In this document: one piece after another, positions 33,048-41,826 of the stretch | Layout: each line of letters starts with the position of its first letter | Numbering within the stretch: position 1 is the first letter of the stretch | DNA from: JBBQVS01 sp964657325 | GTDB taxonomy: Bacteria > Chloroflexota > Ktedonobacteria > Ktedonobacterales > Ktedonobacteraceae | DNA length: 64,000 nucleotides | Assembly: GCA_964657325.1 (NCBI GenBank) | Contig: CAZZVE010000009.1 | Coordinates: forward strand, 5,465 to 69,464 | Direction: 5' to 3' | Position numbers and translations under genes: made by a program | The notes under the pieces: model-generated | Told to the model about the DNA's origin: nothing | What the model saw: only the letters and a program-made list of their open reading frames with translations | Databases searched by the model: none

Positions 33048-33851
33048 TCATTTCTGTCCAGTAGCCTTAAAGAACGTGTAACAAAAGACGCCATCCACCT
33101 CTGTCGCCCGATATAAGTCCCTGATACCCTTGTCGAACGTATATGACTCAACAATACCTGCGTTTATTGCCGCTTCACGGACACCCTCAACCATCGCCGT
33201 AAAAGTCTTCTTCGTGAACCCTTCGACCAAATCTGGTTTGCTCGAATCGACGTAGACCATTCGAGGAGAAACACCAATCGATGTATAGCCTGCGCTAAGC
33301 AAGAGCGGGTAGAGTTCTCTCCCGATTAGGGCGTTGCCGCCTGCCTGTCGTTGCAGTTCAACCTGAGACTGGATCGCTTTACGTGCGGCTTTGCTATCAG
33401 GATGAAAGAAGACCGAACCATGATCCCCTTCGATCACCGTAATGGTGCCTTCTGGCTTCAAATAGTTTTTCAATATTTGCAATGCCTCGACAGGGCGAGA
33501 GAGATGTTCCAGGACGAAACAGACGAAAATGTGATCGAAGGTATCTCGCTCATAAGGTAGTTTGAAGATGTCTGCCTGTTGAAAGTGAACATTGGTTACG
33601 CCTGCGGCTTCCGTCTTTCGCCTTGCTTCTTGAACAGAAGCCTCGGAGATATCGATAGAAGTAATCAAGGCATTCGGACTGTTTCGCGCCAAGGTGACGG
33701 TTTGCGCGCCAACGCCGCAACCAGCTTCCAATACCCTGCTTCCTGCTGGATACGAGGTATCAGAGTGCAGGAGTTCGACTAGAGTAGAGGCTTGGTCCTG
33801 CAAACGGACGTTTTCTCGATGATTATAGCCGTGAACGTATGCTGTATTCAT
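33048..33851 (-). CDS. Class I SAM-dependent methyltransferase
   Basis: A 267-residue methyltransferase of the UbiE/type-11 kind. Motif I is VLEAGCGVGAQTVTLAR (about 40-56), followed by ITSIDISEASV, FQQADIFKLPYE and FVCFVLEHLSRPVEAL. The C-terminal part carries an LIGRELYPLLLSAGY block found in methyltransferases that act on small molecules. It stands alone, with cobB 92 bases downstream on the same strand. No substrate can be assigned. The HGY-N-HRE start (MNTAYVHGYNHRENVRL) is common in this subgroup. Confidence 0.85.
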   Translation of the reverse strand: MNTAYVHGYNHRENVRLQDQASTLVELLHSDTSYPAGSRVLEAGCGVGAQTVTLARNSPNALITSIDISEASVQEARRKTEAAGVTNVHFQQADIFKLPYERDTFDHIFVCFVLEHLSRPVEALQILKNYLKPEGTITVIEGDHGSVFFHPDSKAARKAIQSQVELQRQAGGNALIGRELYPLLLSAGYTSIGVSPRMVYVDSSKPDLVEGFTKKTFTAMVEGVREAAINAGIVESYTFDKGIRDLYRATEVDGVFCYTFFKATGQK

Positions 33852-34239
33852 GCTTCCCCTTTTATCGCAAACTCAGAAAGTAGTGTATATATAAAGAAAT
33901 CTTATCACGAAGAGTATAGGGCTGTGAAGCATTGCTCACGTTTAGCAACGAGAACCTGTACAGGTTGGCAAGATTATTCGCAAGCGCAAAGAACAGCGTA
34001 ACATTGACAAGGCAGTTGAGCCGATGTTTGGGTATACCACCTCAATGGTTGCGTGGAAAGGTGACGCCTTGCGCCCGCGCGGTCAAGCTGTTTGTGCATG
34101 GCTGGAACCTCCGCTAACCGCACAAACGCGCCTTCCCACGCTACGTCGTCCACGTGAGTGATGCGCGTGTGTCAGCACCTTTAGCCACTCCTACATGGGT
34201 CACCTCAGTTCAGCAATGGTCCGGACATTATTGAATTCC
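33852..34239. other. Intergenic stretch with a palindrome and an orphan frame
   Basis: Bases 33953-33966 read AACCTGTACAGGTT, a perfect 14-bp palindrome about 100 bases upstream of the methyltransferase start, a possible operator. From about 33937 to 34165 one plus-strand frame stays open (KIIRKRKEQRNIDKAVEP, then TTSMVAWKGDAL) with GC-rich third positions. It has no start codon with a ribosome site and matches no family I know. It may be a gene relic tied to the GC-rich block that follows. Confidence 0.4.
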
Positions 34240-35241
34240 TTACGACGCGTCCTTGCTATACGTGGCGGGTTGACCAATGAGTTCGAGCGAGACCATCCAC
34301 AGTTTCTGTGCGGTGTCCGGGTCAATCGCCCATTGCTTGACGCCGTCGCCATTTTTGAACAAGTCGGCGTCGTTAGGCACGCTGTGGGCCTCTTGGCCGT
34401 CAGTAAGATAGTGCCCGCCGGTGTGGGCGAATTCGGGGGCAACTGCCGCGACGAGGGTGGTGGCGGCACCTTGCTCAATAGTCTTGTAGACGAAGACTCC
34501 CGCGGCCTCGGCGTCGGCCAAGTAATCTTTTTGTTTCTGTGTGAAGTCTCTTTGCAGCCCGGTGGCGACGCCGCCGGGGTTGACAGCGTTGGCGACGATG
34601 CCATCGGCGGCCCAGCGGCGTGTAGCTTCGACCGCGAATAACGAGTCGGCGGTCTTTGACTGTGCATAGGCCGCCTGCGGGTCGTACTCGCGCCGTTCGA
34701 AGTGGAGGTCGTCGAACACGATAGGTGATCTCATATGCGCGGTGGAGCTCACCATGACAATGCGTGCCTCGCCTCGTTCGCGGGCACCAATGGCGAGGGC
34801 GTCATGCAATCCGAGGCTCAGGACGAAGTGACCAAGGTAATTGGTGGCGAACTGCAGTTCCCAGCCTTCCACAGTTCGGGACAGAGTGCTTGGAATGACC
34901 CCCGCGTTGTTGATCAGCAGGTGCAGTGGGCCGTTCCAGTTCTGGACAAAGGTGGCAACCGAGGCTTGATTGGCGAGGTCCAGGGTGGCGACGCGCACAC
35001 GCTCATTCTTGTTCGACTTCGCTATGTCCTCGGCGGCCTTCACGCCAGCGTCGGTATTGCGGACCGCGAGAGTTACTTCCGCGCCAGCACTAGCGAGTGC
35101 GCGAGCGGTCTCAAGGCCGATACCTGACGAAGCCCCGGTGATGATAGCACGAACACTGGTGAGGTCGAGACTAGCCACGACATCCTCAGCGGTACTTGTG
35201 GCGTCAAAGCGGGTCGTGATAAGTGAATTGGGTGTTGACAT
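34240..35241 (-). CDS. Short-chain dehydrogenase/reductase
   Basis: A classical-type SDR of 333 residues. NAD(P)-binding glycine motif TGASSGIGLETARAL (about 36-50), NNAGV, the catalytic serine in VMVSSTAH and the YAQSK Tyr/Lys pair are all present. The long C-terminal part resembles the retinol-dehydrogenase/WWOX-like oxidoreductases. The start at ATG 35241 is fixed by AGGAGG 6 bases before it. Third codon positions are strongly G/C, unlike most neighbours, which hints at transfer from a GC-rich organism. A TetR gene lies upstream, with an operator-like site between. Substrate unknown. Confidence 0.88.
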   Translation of the reverse strand: MSTPNSLITTRFDATSTAEDVVASLDLTSVRAIITGASSGIGLETARALASAGAEVTLAVRNTDAGVKAAEDIAKSNKNERVRVATLDLANQASVATFVQNWNGPLHLLINNAGVIPSTLSRTVEGWELQFATNYLGHFVLSLGLHDALAIGARERGEARIVMVSSTAHMRSPIVFDDLHFERREYDPQAAYAQSKTADSLFAVEATRRWAADGIVANAVNPGGVATGLQRDFTQKQKDYLADAEAAGVFVYKTIEQGAATTLVAAVAPEFAHTGGHYLTDGQEAHSVPNDADLFKNGDGVKQWAIDPDTAQKLWMVSLELIGQPATYSKDAS

Positions 35242-35464
35242 GAAAACCTCCTGAAGAAAACATGAGTGTTTGCGGTTGTACCAGAAATGTGGAGAGCCGT
35301 GGGAGACAAATTGCTCCATTCTTCACATCTTTTTCTGCATATTTACGCCCGTTGTACCGCCCATCGAATTATCAAATTTTCGCCCACTTAATAGCTCATA
35401 TGCAATTTCTTAAACTCAGAACTGCAACAGCCAGACAAACATGACTATCACTTCACCACTTTAA

Positions 35465-35482
35465 TAAGTGTTTAATCACTCA
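35465..35482. promoter_or_regulatory. TetR-type operator candidate in front of the SDR gene
   Basis: TAAGTG (35465-35470) and CACTCA (35477-35482) form an inverted repeat with a 6-base centre, in the 256-base gap upstream of the SDR gene. The outline resembles TGAGTA/TACTCA at 36098, in front of the TetR gene itself. Confidence 0.45.
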
Positions 35483-35497
35483 TTGAAGCTGAAAATT

Positions 35498-36070
35498 TTA
35501 GGCCCCCGTCATTGCATTCCAGAAAGCAGTAAAGCCGGCATCCCGAAAACGCTCTGCCTCGGAAGGATGTTGTGCGATGAACTCAATCGTCGTATTCATC
35601 AGAGAAAGAAGTAAGGCTGTGCCAAATTCATATGGCTGATCCTTGAGAGCACCATAGGCAAAGATCTCTTGAATCATCGCATAAATAGCTTCGTATCCTT
35701 CTATGCTCAGGCGTTTGGTCTGTTCCCAGATGGAATCCGAAACGCTCAGTTGCATCATGACTTTGTACTGGTCAGGATGGGCAATGCCGAAACTCACATA
35801 CATGTCCCAAACGTGACGTGCACGGACCTCTAAGCCTGCATGGACGGGATACGTGTCGAGCATGTTCGCGAGTGCTTCGACTTTCAGTTTCAAATAAAGT
35901 TCATTCAGCAGCGTCTCTTTGGTCTCAAAGTAGGTGAAGAGTGATCCTTCTGAGACACCTGCTCCTTTCGCGATTTTGGACGTAGGGACACGTAAACCTT
36001 GCTCGGCAATAGCCGTCATTGCTGCTGCAAGAAGAGAATTTCGCTTGTCTTGACTTTTGGGTCGAGCCAT
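35498..36070 (-). CDS. TetR/AcrR-family regulator
   Basis: A 190-residue repressor. ATG 36070 (MARPKSQDKRNSLLAAAM) is the usual TetR opening; an ATG at 36112 would add 14 unlikely residues and overlap the operator. The helix-turn-helix reads TSKIAKGAGVSEGSLFTYFE (about 32-51). The C-terminal ligand domain is helical. It is on the same strand as the SDR gene, 256 bases upstream of it, and probably controls that gene and itself through the paired palindromes. The ligand is not predictable. Confidence 0.88.
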   Translation of the reverse strand: MARPKSQDKRNSLLAAAMTAIAEQGLRVPTSKIAKGAGVSEGSLFTYFETKETLLNELYLKLKVEALANMLDTYPVHAGLEVRARHVWDMYVSFGIAHPDQYKVMMQLSVSDSIWEQTKRLSIEGYEAIYAMIQEIFAYGALKDQPYEFGTALLLSLMNTTIEFIAQHPSEAERFRDAGFTAFWNAMTGA

Positions 36071-36097
36071 ATCATCGCACCATACAGAATAAAAAAT

Positions 36098-36111
36098 TGA
36101 GTACTTACTCA
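36098..36111. promoter_or_regulatory. Palindrome in front of the TetR gene
   Basis: TGAGTA (36098-36103), CT, then TACTCA (36106-36111): perfect arms, 28 bases upstream of the TetR start. A likely autoregulation site. The same stretch separates the TetR gene from the asparagine-synthase gene. Confidence 0.45.
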
Positions 36112-36269
36112 TTATACATGAAAAGAAATCATATTACAAGTCGGAGTTTACCTATACTTGGAACTGCTGAACCAGCTTGTGGTAAGCCTCGATAAAGTTC
36201 TCTTCTTAGAGACGCTGTGAAGGAAGACAGGCAGGATTTCGGGTAAAGTACTGCTTCATTTTGTGTCAT

Positions 36270-36278
36270 TGTTATAAT
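36270..36278 (+). promoter_or_regulatory. Extended -10 promoter for the AsnB-type gene
   Basis: TGT followed by a perfect TATAAT (36273-36278), the extended -10 form that does not need a good -35. The region 17 bases upstream is indeed a poor -35. Transcription would start about 36285, giving a 38-base leader to ATG 36323. Confidence 0.55.
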
Positions 36279-36322
36279 GATGAGGATGACAGATTATGTG
36301 GTAGGTGTGGTGAACAGAAATT

Positions 36323-38224
36323 ATGTGTGGTATTACAGCACTTTTTAAAGCTCTGAATGTAGATATTTCGGCAGAGGTGGTTGAAAAAATGACCGCCAAC
36401 ATCTACCATCGTGGACCAAATGATGGCGGAACTGCGTTTTTCGCGCAGGACGACGAGAATTATTGGCAACCGTCTTTACATCCATCACCAGAATGGCGGA
36501 GTGCATTGGGGTCACGTCGGCTCTCAATTCAAGATGTGAGTCAAGCGGGCCATATGCCTATGCACTATCAGAATAGGTTCTGGATTGTCTATAACGGAGA
36601 GGTTTATAATTTTGTTGAGATTCGCACAGAGTTAGAACGGCTTGGGCATATTTTTCACTCCTCATCTGATACAGAAGTCATTCTGGCGGCCTACGCCGAG
36701 TGGGGAACGGAGAGCTTCGCACGCTTTCGCGGCATGTGGGGTCTCGTTCTTGTTGATTGTGTGCGTGGAGAGGCTATTCTCTGTCGTGACCGCCTCGGCA
36801 TCAAGCCATTGTATGTATGGCAACGTTCAGGGATGATGGCGGTTGTATCAGAAATTAAGCAGCTTCGTCATATCCCTGAAATTGCATTCAGGATGAATAC
36901 GACTACCGTTTCAGAATATCTAAGAACTGGCTATGAAGCTACTGATCGCAGTTTCTTTCTCGATGTACAACCCGTTCCCGCAGGAACCTGGATCAAAGTT
37001 TCTCTTGACAGGCTTGTATCGACTCCTCCCCAGGAATATTGGCACCCTGAGCAAATCGGCGTTTCGGTGACAGACGCGAGAGAGGCTGGCCTGCTTTTCG
37101 CACGAAAGATGCGTGAGTGTATCAAAATACATCTCCGTAGCGACGTACCTATTGGATATGCTCTCAGCGGAGGGATAGACTCAAGTACTATCGCACTACT
37201 TGTTCATGAGTTACAAAAGGACAATTCTCAGTCTTTTCATACCTTTACTGCGACATTTCCAGGAGATGCCATTGATGAGCGAGCATATGTAGATACAGTC
37301 TTATCAAGGATGCCTGCAACTCCACATTTTGTTACTCCTGACCCCACAACCTTTCTGGAAGAAATGAATGATTTCCTTTGTACACACGATGAACCGGTGG
37401 GAAGTCTATCGGTCTATGCTGGCTACTGCATTGCGCGTCTCACAAGACAAGCTCAAGTTCCCGTTACTCTGAATGGACAGGGGGGAGATGAAATTCTCTC
37501 TGGTTATTGGCAGTCCTATTTTTTTTATCTTCGTAGACTTGCACAACATGGACAACTCGCGCCTCTAGCTAAACACGTCATTGGGGCATTATCACCTAAG
37601 GGCAACTCTGCACTCCTCACTCAGATACCTGTTATGCTAAAGCGCTATTACGCACGTAGTAACTCCTCACCACTGTTTCGCATGAAGGCTTCCATGGATG
37701 CAGAACACTCTTCCATACTAAGCAAAATACTTTCACTCGACGAGCATTCATGGCGCATAGAGGAGATTCGAGCCATGTTTCTGCCACGCTTGCTCAAGTG
37801 GGATGACCGCAACTCAATGGCCTTCTCGGTGGAGGGCCGCTATCCATTTCTCGATCATGAACTCATCGAACTATGCCTCTCGTTTGCCTCACATACGCTC
37901 TATCACCAAGGCTGGACCAAGTACCCGTTGCGAACTGGTTTACAGGAAGTGCTACCACGCAGCCTTCTTACGAGACGCTCAAAGTTTGGTTTCGAGGTTC
38001 CCCAAGATAAGTGGCTTTGTGGAGCACTTCGCCCAATGTTAGAAGAGTGGCTCAAGCAAGATAGACCTTTGTGGGAGTGTGTCGAGCGCACAGACATAGA
38101 AAAACTAGCACATACGATGTGGTTACAGCAAGGCAGCAAAGCAGAAATAGGTCAAACAATCTTCCGCCTCTTCATGCTTGATCGTTGGGCTGAATTGTTT
38201 CACATGAACATGTCCATGCGCTAG
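36323..38224 (+). CDS. asnB: Asparagine synthase-type glutamine amidotransferase
   Basis: A 633-residue AsnB-type protein. Cys2 (MCGITALF) is the glutaminase nucleophile. The class II glutaminase domain spans about 1-210 (SHRR-like SRRLSIQD; YNGEVYNF; SSDTEV). The synthetase domain has the PP-loop YALSGGIDSSTIA at about 275-287 and NGQGGDEILSGY. It can make an amide from a carboxylate, ATP and glutamine. Position beside a methyltransferase and a polysaccharide locus, rather than amino-acid genes, suggests it may amidate a uronic acid sugar, as some O-antigen AsnB homologues do. Plain asparagine synthesis cannot be ruled out. Confidence 0.9.
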   Translation: MCGITALFKALNVDISAEVVEKMTANIYHRGPNDGGTAFFAQDDENYWQPSLHPSPEWRSALGSRRLSIQDVSQAGHMPMHYQNRFWIVYNGEVYNFVEIRTELERLGHIFHSSSDTEVILAAYAEWGTESFARFRGMWGLVLVDCVRGEAILCRDRLGIKPLYVWQRSGMMAVVSEIKQLRHIPEIAFRMNTTTVSEYLRTGYEATDRSFFLDVQPVPAGTWIKVSLDRLVSTPPQEYWHPEQIGVSVTDAREAGLLFARKMRECIKIHLRSDVPIGYALSGGIDSSTIALLVHELQKDNSQSFHTFTATFPGDAIDERAYVDTVLSRMPATPHFVTPDPTTFLEEMNDFLCTHDEPVGSLSVYAGYCIARLTRQAQVPVTLNGQGGDEILSGYWQSYFFYLRRLAQHGQLAPLAKHVIGALSPKGNSALLTQIPVMLKRYYARSNSSPLFRMKASMDAEHSSILSKILSLDEHSWRIEEIRAMFLPRLLKWDDRNSMAFSVEGRYPFLDHELIELCLSFASHTLYHQGWTKYPLRTGLQEVLPRSLLTRRSKFGFEVPQDKWLCGALRPMLEEWLKQDRPLWECVERTDIEKLAHTMWLQQGSKAEIGQTIFRLFMLDRWAELFHMNMSMR

Positions 38225-38276
38225 TTGAACTGAGTCAAGTAACCCTTATTGAATACGAGAGTAAACGTAGGAAAAA

Positions 38277-39041
38277 ATGCAGAGAACACAGGGAAAAACA
38301 CAAGAAGATACAGAGCGTGAGCTTTTACGTATCAAACAGGAATATGAATGTAGGGCAAGTAATCTTGCCTTTGCTGAACGGTATAGCCTTTTTAATGAAG
38401 CTACACTTCTACAAACTCATGGTGTTGAGCGAACTATGTTGGCATTGCTCAAGGAACAGCAGTTCACTCAATTTGCGGAGAAAACGATTTTAGACGTTGG
38501 CTGTGGTAGTGGTATGCACCTACAACGCTTTCTCGCGTATGGGGCACAGCCGGGCAATCTAGCGGGCATCGATCTGCTTGCAGAACGCATCGAACGAGCG
38601 AAGCAAAACAATCCTGCGATCAATTGGCAAGCAGGCAGTGCTCATCAATTACCCTATCCAGACGCAAGTTTCGACTTAGTGACGCTATCCGTCGTATTCA
38701 GTTCTATTTTGGACAAGTCCTTACGTAAGAGCATCGCCGACGAAATATGGCGTGTGCGCAAACCAGGTGGTCTCATACTCTGCTACGATTTCGCCTATTC
38801 CAATCCGCGTAATTCTGCTGTAGTGGGCATTCCGCGACGACAGGTGCAGCAGTTATTCAAAAGACAGGGGGTACAGTTCACATTCAAGCGCACAACACTC
38901 GCGCCTCCACTTGCGCGTTGGCTTGCTCCACGTTCGCCATGGTTAGCGGACACGCTAGAGCGTTTGAAACTACTTGACACTCACCTTATCAGTCTGATTT
39001 ACCTAAACTACCCTGCTGATCCCATAAGCACACAATGCTAA
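38277..39041 (+). CDS. Class I SAM-dependent methyltransferase
   Basis: A 254-residue methyltransferase. Motif I is ILDVGCGSGMHLQRFL (about 71-86), then AGIDLLAERIERAK and AGSAHQLPYPDASFDLV. A helical N-terminus of about 65 residues (ERELLRIKQEYECRASNL) precedes the fold and is seen in polysaccharide-cluster methyltransferases. It lies 52 bases after the asnB-type gene on the same strand, so the two are probably one transcript. Sugar O-methylation is a fair guess only. Confidence 0.85.
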   Translation: MQRTQGKTQEDTERELLRIKQEYECRASNLAFAERYSLFNEATLLQTHGVERTMLALLKEQQFTQFAEKTILDVGCGSGMHLQRFLAYGAQPGNLAGIDLLAERIERAKQNNPAINWQAGSAHQLPYPDASFDLVTLSVVFSSILDKSLRKSIADEIWRVRKPGGLILCYDFAYSNPRNSAVVGIPRRQVQQLFKRQGVQFTFKRTTLAPPLARWLAPRSPWLADTLERLKLLDTHLISLIYLNYPADPISTQC

Positions 39042-39093
39042 CGTTGGTTAGTTAAGCTACGTCTTATATAATGCACATTAATAAAATAGACCC

Positions 39094-39184
39094 ACGGACG
39101 CCCACAAGAGGCTACCCTACTGTATTGTGTTCTTGCGTGCTCTACACGCGTTGTATAGTAGGGTAGCCTCTTGTGGGCGTCCGT
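39094..39184. repeat. Intergenic inverted repeat, perfect 28-bp arms
   Basis: Arms at 39094-39121 and 39157-39184 match perfectly around a 35-base loop. The arm begins ACGGACGCCCACAAGAGGCT. It lies between the convergent methyltransferase and beta-helix genes and could stop transcription from both sides. Arm sequence differs from the other three palindromes, so it is a separate family with the same design. Confidence 0.9.
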
Positions 39185-39204
39185 TGTATTCCCAAAGTAA
39201 TTTA

Positions 39205-40368
39205 TCAAACAGCATTATATGGCCCAATATCTACTGCTTTAAGAGAGCGACTCATCCCATTTATATCGGTTGTTGGCGCACCTAACGCTGTACCCGTACC
39301 AATAGCAGGACTATAGCGGCTTAGATGGTAGTTGCCACTTCCATCAGGCTGATAATTTACGAGTTGAGGATCAACAATACGTGTATCCTGTACCGATCCT
39401 GGTTTTAGAAGAAGATTTATTGGATTGGCAAATACTATGTTTCGAAGATAGCGATTGTGACTTCCTACCTGACCAAATTCATAGATACCTAACTGGTGAT
39501 TGTGAATTATGATATTGTTGGTCACAAGAAAGTTGTCCGCAAGAGTCATATCCGCAGCGATAATGATACCGCCTCGCCCACACTCAAAAACAAGATTATT
39601 TGCAATAGTCTCATTAGCAGATGCATGCCAGTTATGAATACCAAAGGAGGCGATCTGATAGACGATGTTATTTACGATAGAACCGCCAGGTGTAGAGTTA
39701 TAAATGCCTTGATCCAGGTTGCAAGGAGTACGAATAGGCGGTCCTATTGAATCCACAACATTGCCAATAACATCATTACTATGATTGGTACCAAGTGTTG
39801 AATTATCAATACCTGCGGCTCCTACGCTGCTACAAGATGCGGATGCGTAGTTATGAACATGATTTCCAATGATGTGGACAAAGGAACCATAATTATTAAT
39901 TCCTATATCGCCACTTCCGGTGATATCAAAATCCCGAATATCAACGTAATCACCATAATTTGCCCAGGAAGACCTGGTACTTTGCGTCTCAATACGCGCT
40001 CCCCATTTCGTGTCAGAGACAAAAGTAATACGTGCTCTCGCCGCTCCCTTCACCTGACTCTGTATAGACTGCACATATATTCCTGGGAGAACATGAACTG
40101 TAGTTCCAGGTTGCACAATACTTGCCGCTCGCTGAATTGTGGCAAATGGGTGCCTCTGAGAGCCATCATTTCTATCGTTGCCAGTGGGTGAGACGTAGTA
40201 GGCAGTTCCTGTAGAACTTGACGGCTTTACCAGCGGAATTTCTGGACTACCATAAGAAATGTATTTGATTTCACTCAAAAACATACTGTAGAGCAGAAGT
40301 GAGAGGAGCACGGCTATACCAGAAAGGACGAGAACACGTTGTACTCTACTCGATGATCGCTTCTTCAA
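39205..40368 (-). CDS. Membrane-anchored right-handed beta-helix protein
   Basis: About 387 residues. TTG 40368 (MKKRSSSRVQRVLVLSGI) is preferred since GGAG lies 7 bases before it. A basic start and one hydrophobic segment (about 11-30) form a signal peptide or anchor. The Ser/Thr-rich linker leads to YYVSPTGNDRNDGSQRHPF, the start of a DUF1565/pectate-lyase-like fold, then repeated short strands such as NNIVYQIASFGIHNW and NNIIIHNHQLGIYEF, typical of a parallel beta-helix. Such proteins bind or cut polysaccharides outside the cell. It is the last gene of the polysaccharide locus. No catalytic residues can be named. Confidence 0.85.
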   Translation of the reverse strand: MKKRSSSRVQRVLVLSGIAVLLSLLLYSMFLSEIKYISYGSPEIPLVKPSSSTGTAYYVSPTGNDRNDGSQRHPFATIQRAASIVQPGTTVHVLPGIYVQSIQSQVKGAARARITFVSDTKWGARIETQSTRSSWANYGDYVDIRDFDITGSGDIGINNYGSFVHIIGNHVHNYASASCSSVGAAGIDNSTLGTNHSNDVIGNVVDSIGPPIRTPCNLDQGIYNSTPGGSIVNNIVYQIASFGIHNWHASANETIANNLVFECGRGGIIIAADMTLADNFLVTNNIIIHNHQLGIYEFGQVGSHNRYLRNIVFANPINLLLKPGSVQDTRIVDPQLVNYQPDGSGNYHLSRYSPAIGTGTALGAPTTDINGMSRSLKAVDIGPYNAV

Positions 40369-40430
40369 AAACTGTCTCCAACACAAACTACCCCTACAAC
40401 GTACATCTGGACGCTAAATACACTTATAAG

Positions 40431-41756
40431 TTACTTATCGGCATAAAGGGATGATGCTTGTAGCAGGCTACGCCGAAGTGCAACAGCCGAATGATGATAC
40501 TCAACATATGTCCGTGCTGCCTGCCCCATACGAGGAATAAGTTCTGAATTGTTACAAAGATGTGTAAGCGCACAAGCAATCTCTGAGGCACTATTGGGAG
40601 AGACTGCAATACCGCGTTCTTCCGCTAACAACAATGCATTTGATTGTGGAGAGGTTGTGGCAACTACGGCGCAACTAGCAGCCATTGCTTCCAGTACCGC
40701 CATTGAATAGTTTGTACCACGCGTTCCACTGTAAAGAAAAATATCGGTTATAGCTAGCAAATCTACCACCGTAGCAGGTGTGGCTTCACCATAGAGGCGA
40801 CACGTAGCAGTCAAACCGCGCCGTTGTATATCGTCCAGAAGTGACAACCGTAATGGGCCATTACCGACTATCAAAACCTTTACACGTTGGCGTACCTCTG
40901 GTTTTAGTGTTCTCAGAGTTGTGTCGATACCTTCTAATGCCTGAAATAGTCCTTTCTCTGGTGCTAGCCGATTGATAAGAGTAATAAGGATAGTTTCTTG
41001 CGAAAAACTATGGGCTGCACGAAGGACCACTTCAGCTTCCTTATCTAACAACGTAAAACGTGTAGTATCTACTGTGTAGGCGTAGCGCGTGATGCGTTCT
41101 GGATGCACACCTAAATGTTGGACGTAGACATCCGCTACTTCATCGCCTGCAATGAGAAAATGGTCTGTATAACGGGTTGCTATCTGTGCAAGAAGGCGGA
41201 GTGATCGCCAATACCACGCGAACCGAAGCGAAGAAAAAAGACGATAAACCCATGAATACATCTTCAATTCATTATAGCGTTCTGTTCGATAGGCTACACT
41301 ATTCAATAATGTCACACTACCGTGATCCATACACACCACACGTCTACCAGCAATTTTTCCCGCGATTGCCGCGAATGCCCCTGTGAATACGCCATCTTGT
41401 GGGAGGATAAGTTGATAGGATGGGTTACGATAGAGTAACGTTATGAGTTTACAGAAGCCTGAAAAGCTGTAGAGCCACACACCTGGAAAATGCCAGGGAT
41501 GTGCCCATCTACCACCAAATTGCTCTATTGTGAATGCGTCACTCTCTGTGCCCTTCGTGTGTGTGAGGTAATTGAGTGTCCATTGATCATGCATCACCTG
41601 GGCAACCCCAGCGAGAACGCCTCGCATACCACCGGGAATAGGGAAGCCAGTAATTGGAACGCAGACCTGTACTCGTGTAATTTGGCTTTGATCGTTGTCA
41701 GATTTAGTGTTCTTTATTTCAGTTGTAATGTTGGTATGATGGACGGATGAGGTCAT
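40431..41756 (-). CDS. GT4-family glycosyltransferase
   Basis: About 441 residues with a GT-B fold. The C-terminal half has ITLINRLAPEKGLFQALEGI and LLAITDIFLYSGTRGTNYSMAVLEAMAA, where the E-x7-E-like acidic motif of GT4 enzymes lies. ATG 41756 is favoured by GGAG 5 bases upstream; a GTG eight codons earlier (41780) is possible. The N-terminal half reads VCVPITGFPIPGGMRGV, the acceptor-side opening. It uses an NDP-sugar to extend a lipid-linked or surface glycan. Sugar and linkage are not predictable. Confidence 0.87.
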   Translation of the reverse strand: MTSSVHHTNITTEIKNTKSDNDQSQITRVQVCVPITGFPIPGGMRGVLAGVAQVMHDQWTLNYLTHTKGTESDAFTIEQFGGRWAHPWHFPGVWLYSFSGFCKLITLLYRNPSYQLILPQDGVFTGAFAAIAGKIAGRRVVCMDHGSVTLLNSVAYRTERYNELKMYSWVYRLFSSLRFAWYWRSLRLLAQIATRYTDHFLIAGDEVADVYVQHLGVHPERITRYAYTVDTTRFTLLDKEAEVVLRAAHSFSQETILITLINRLAPEKGLFQALEGIDTTLRTLKPEVRQRVKVLIVGNGPLRLSLLDDIQRRGLTATCRLYGEATPATVVDLLAITDIFLYSGTRGTNYSMAVLEAMAASCAVVATTSPQSNALLLAEERGIAVSPNSASEIACALTHLCNNSELIPRMGQAARTYVEYHHSAVALRRSLLQASSLYADK

Positions 41757-41826
41757 ACACATGCTCCATTTCACATCCACGTATGCTGGCGTACCAGGAC
41801 GTAGAGTTTATCACGAAATTGCTTAT

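Noticed and set aside
33981..34117. Second reading of the orphan region with a helix-like LTRQLSRCLGIPPQWL segment
   Set aside because: It looked like a transposase fragment but has no start, no catalytic motif and overlaps the more coding-like frame.
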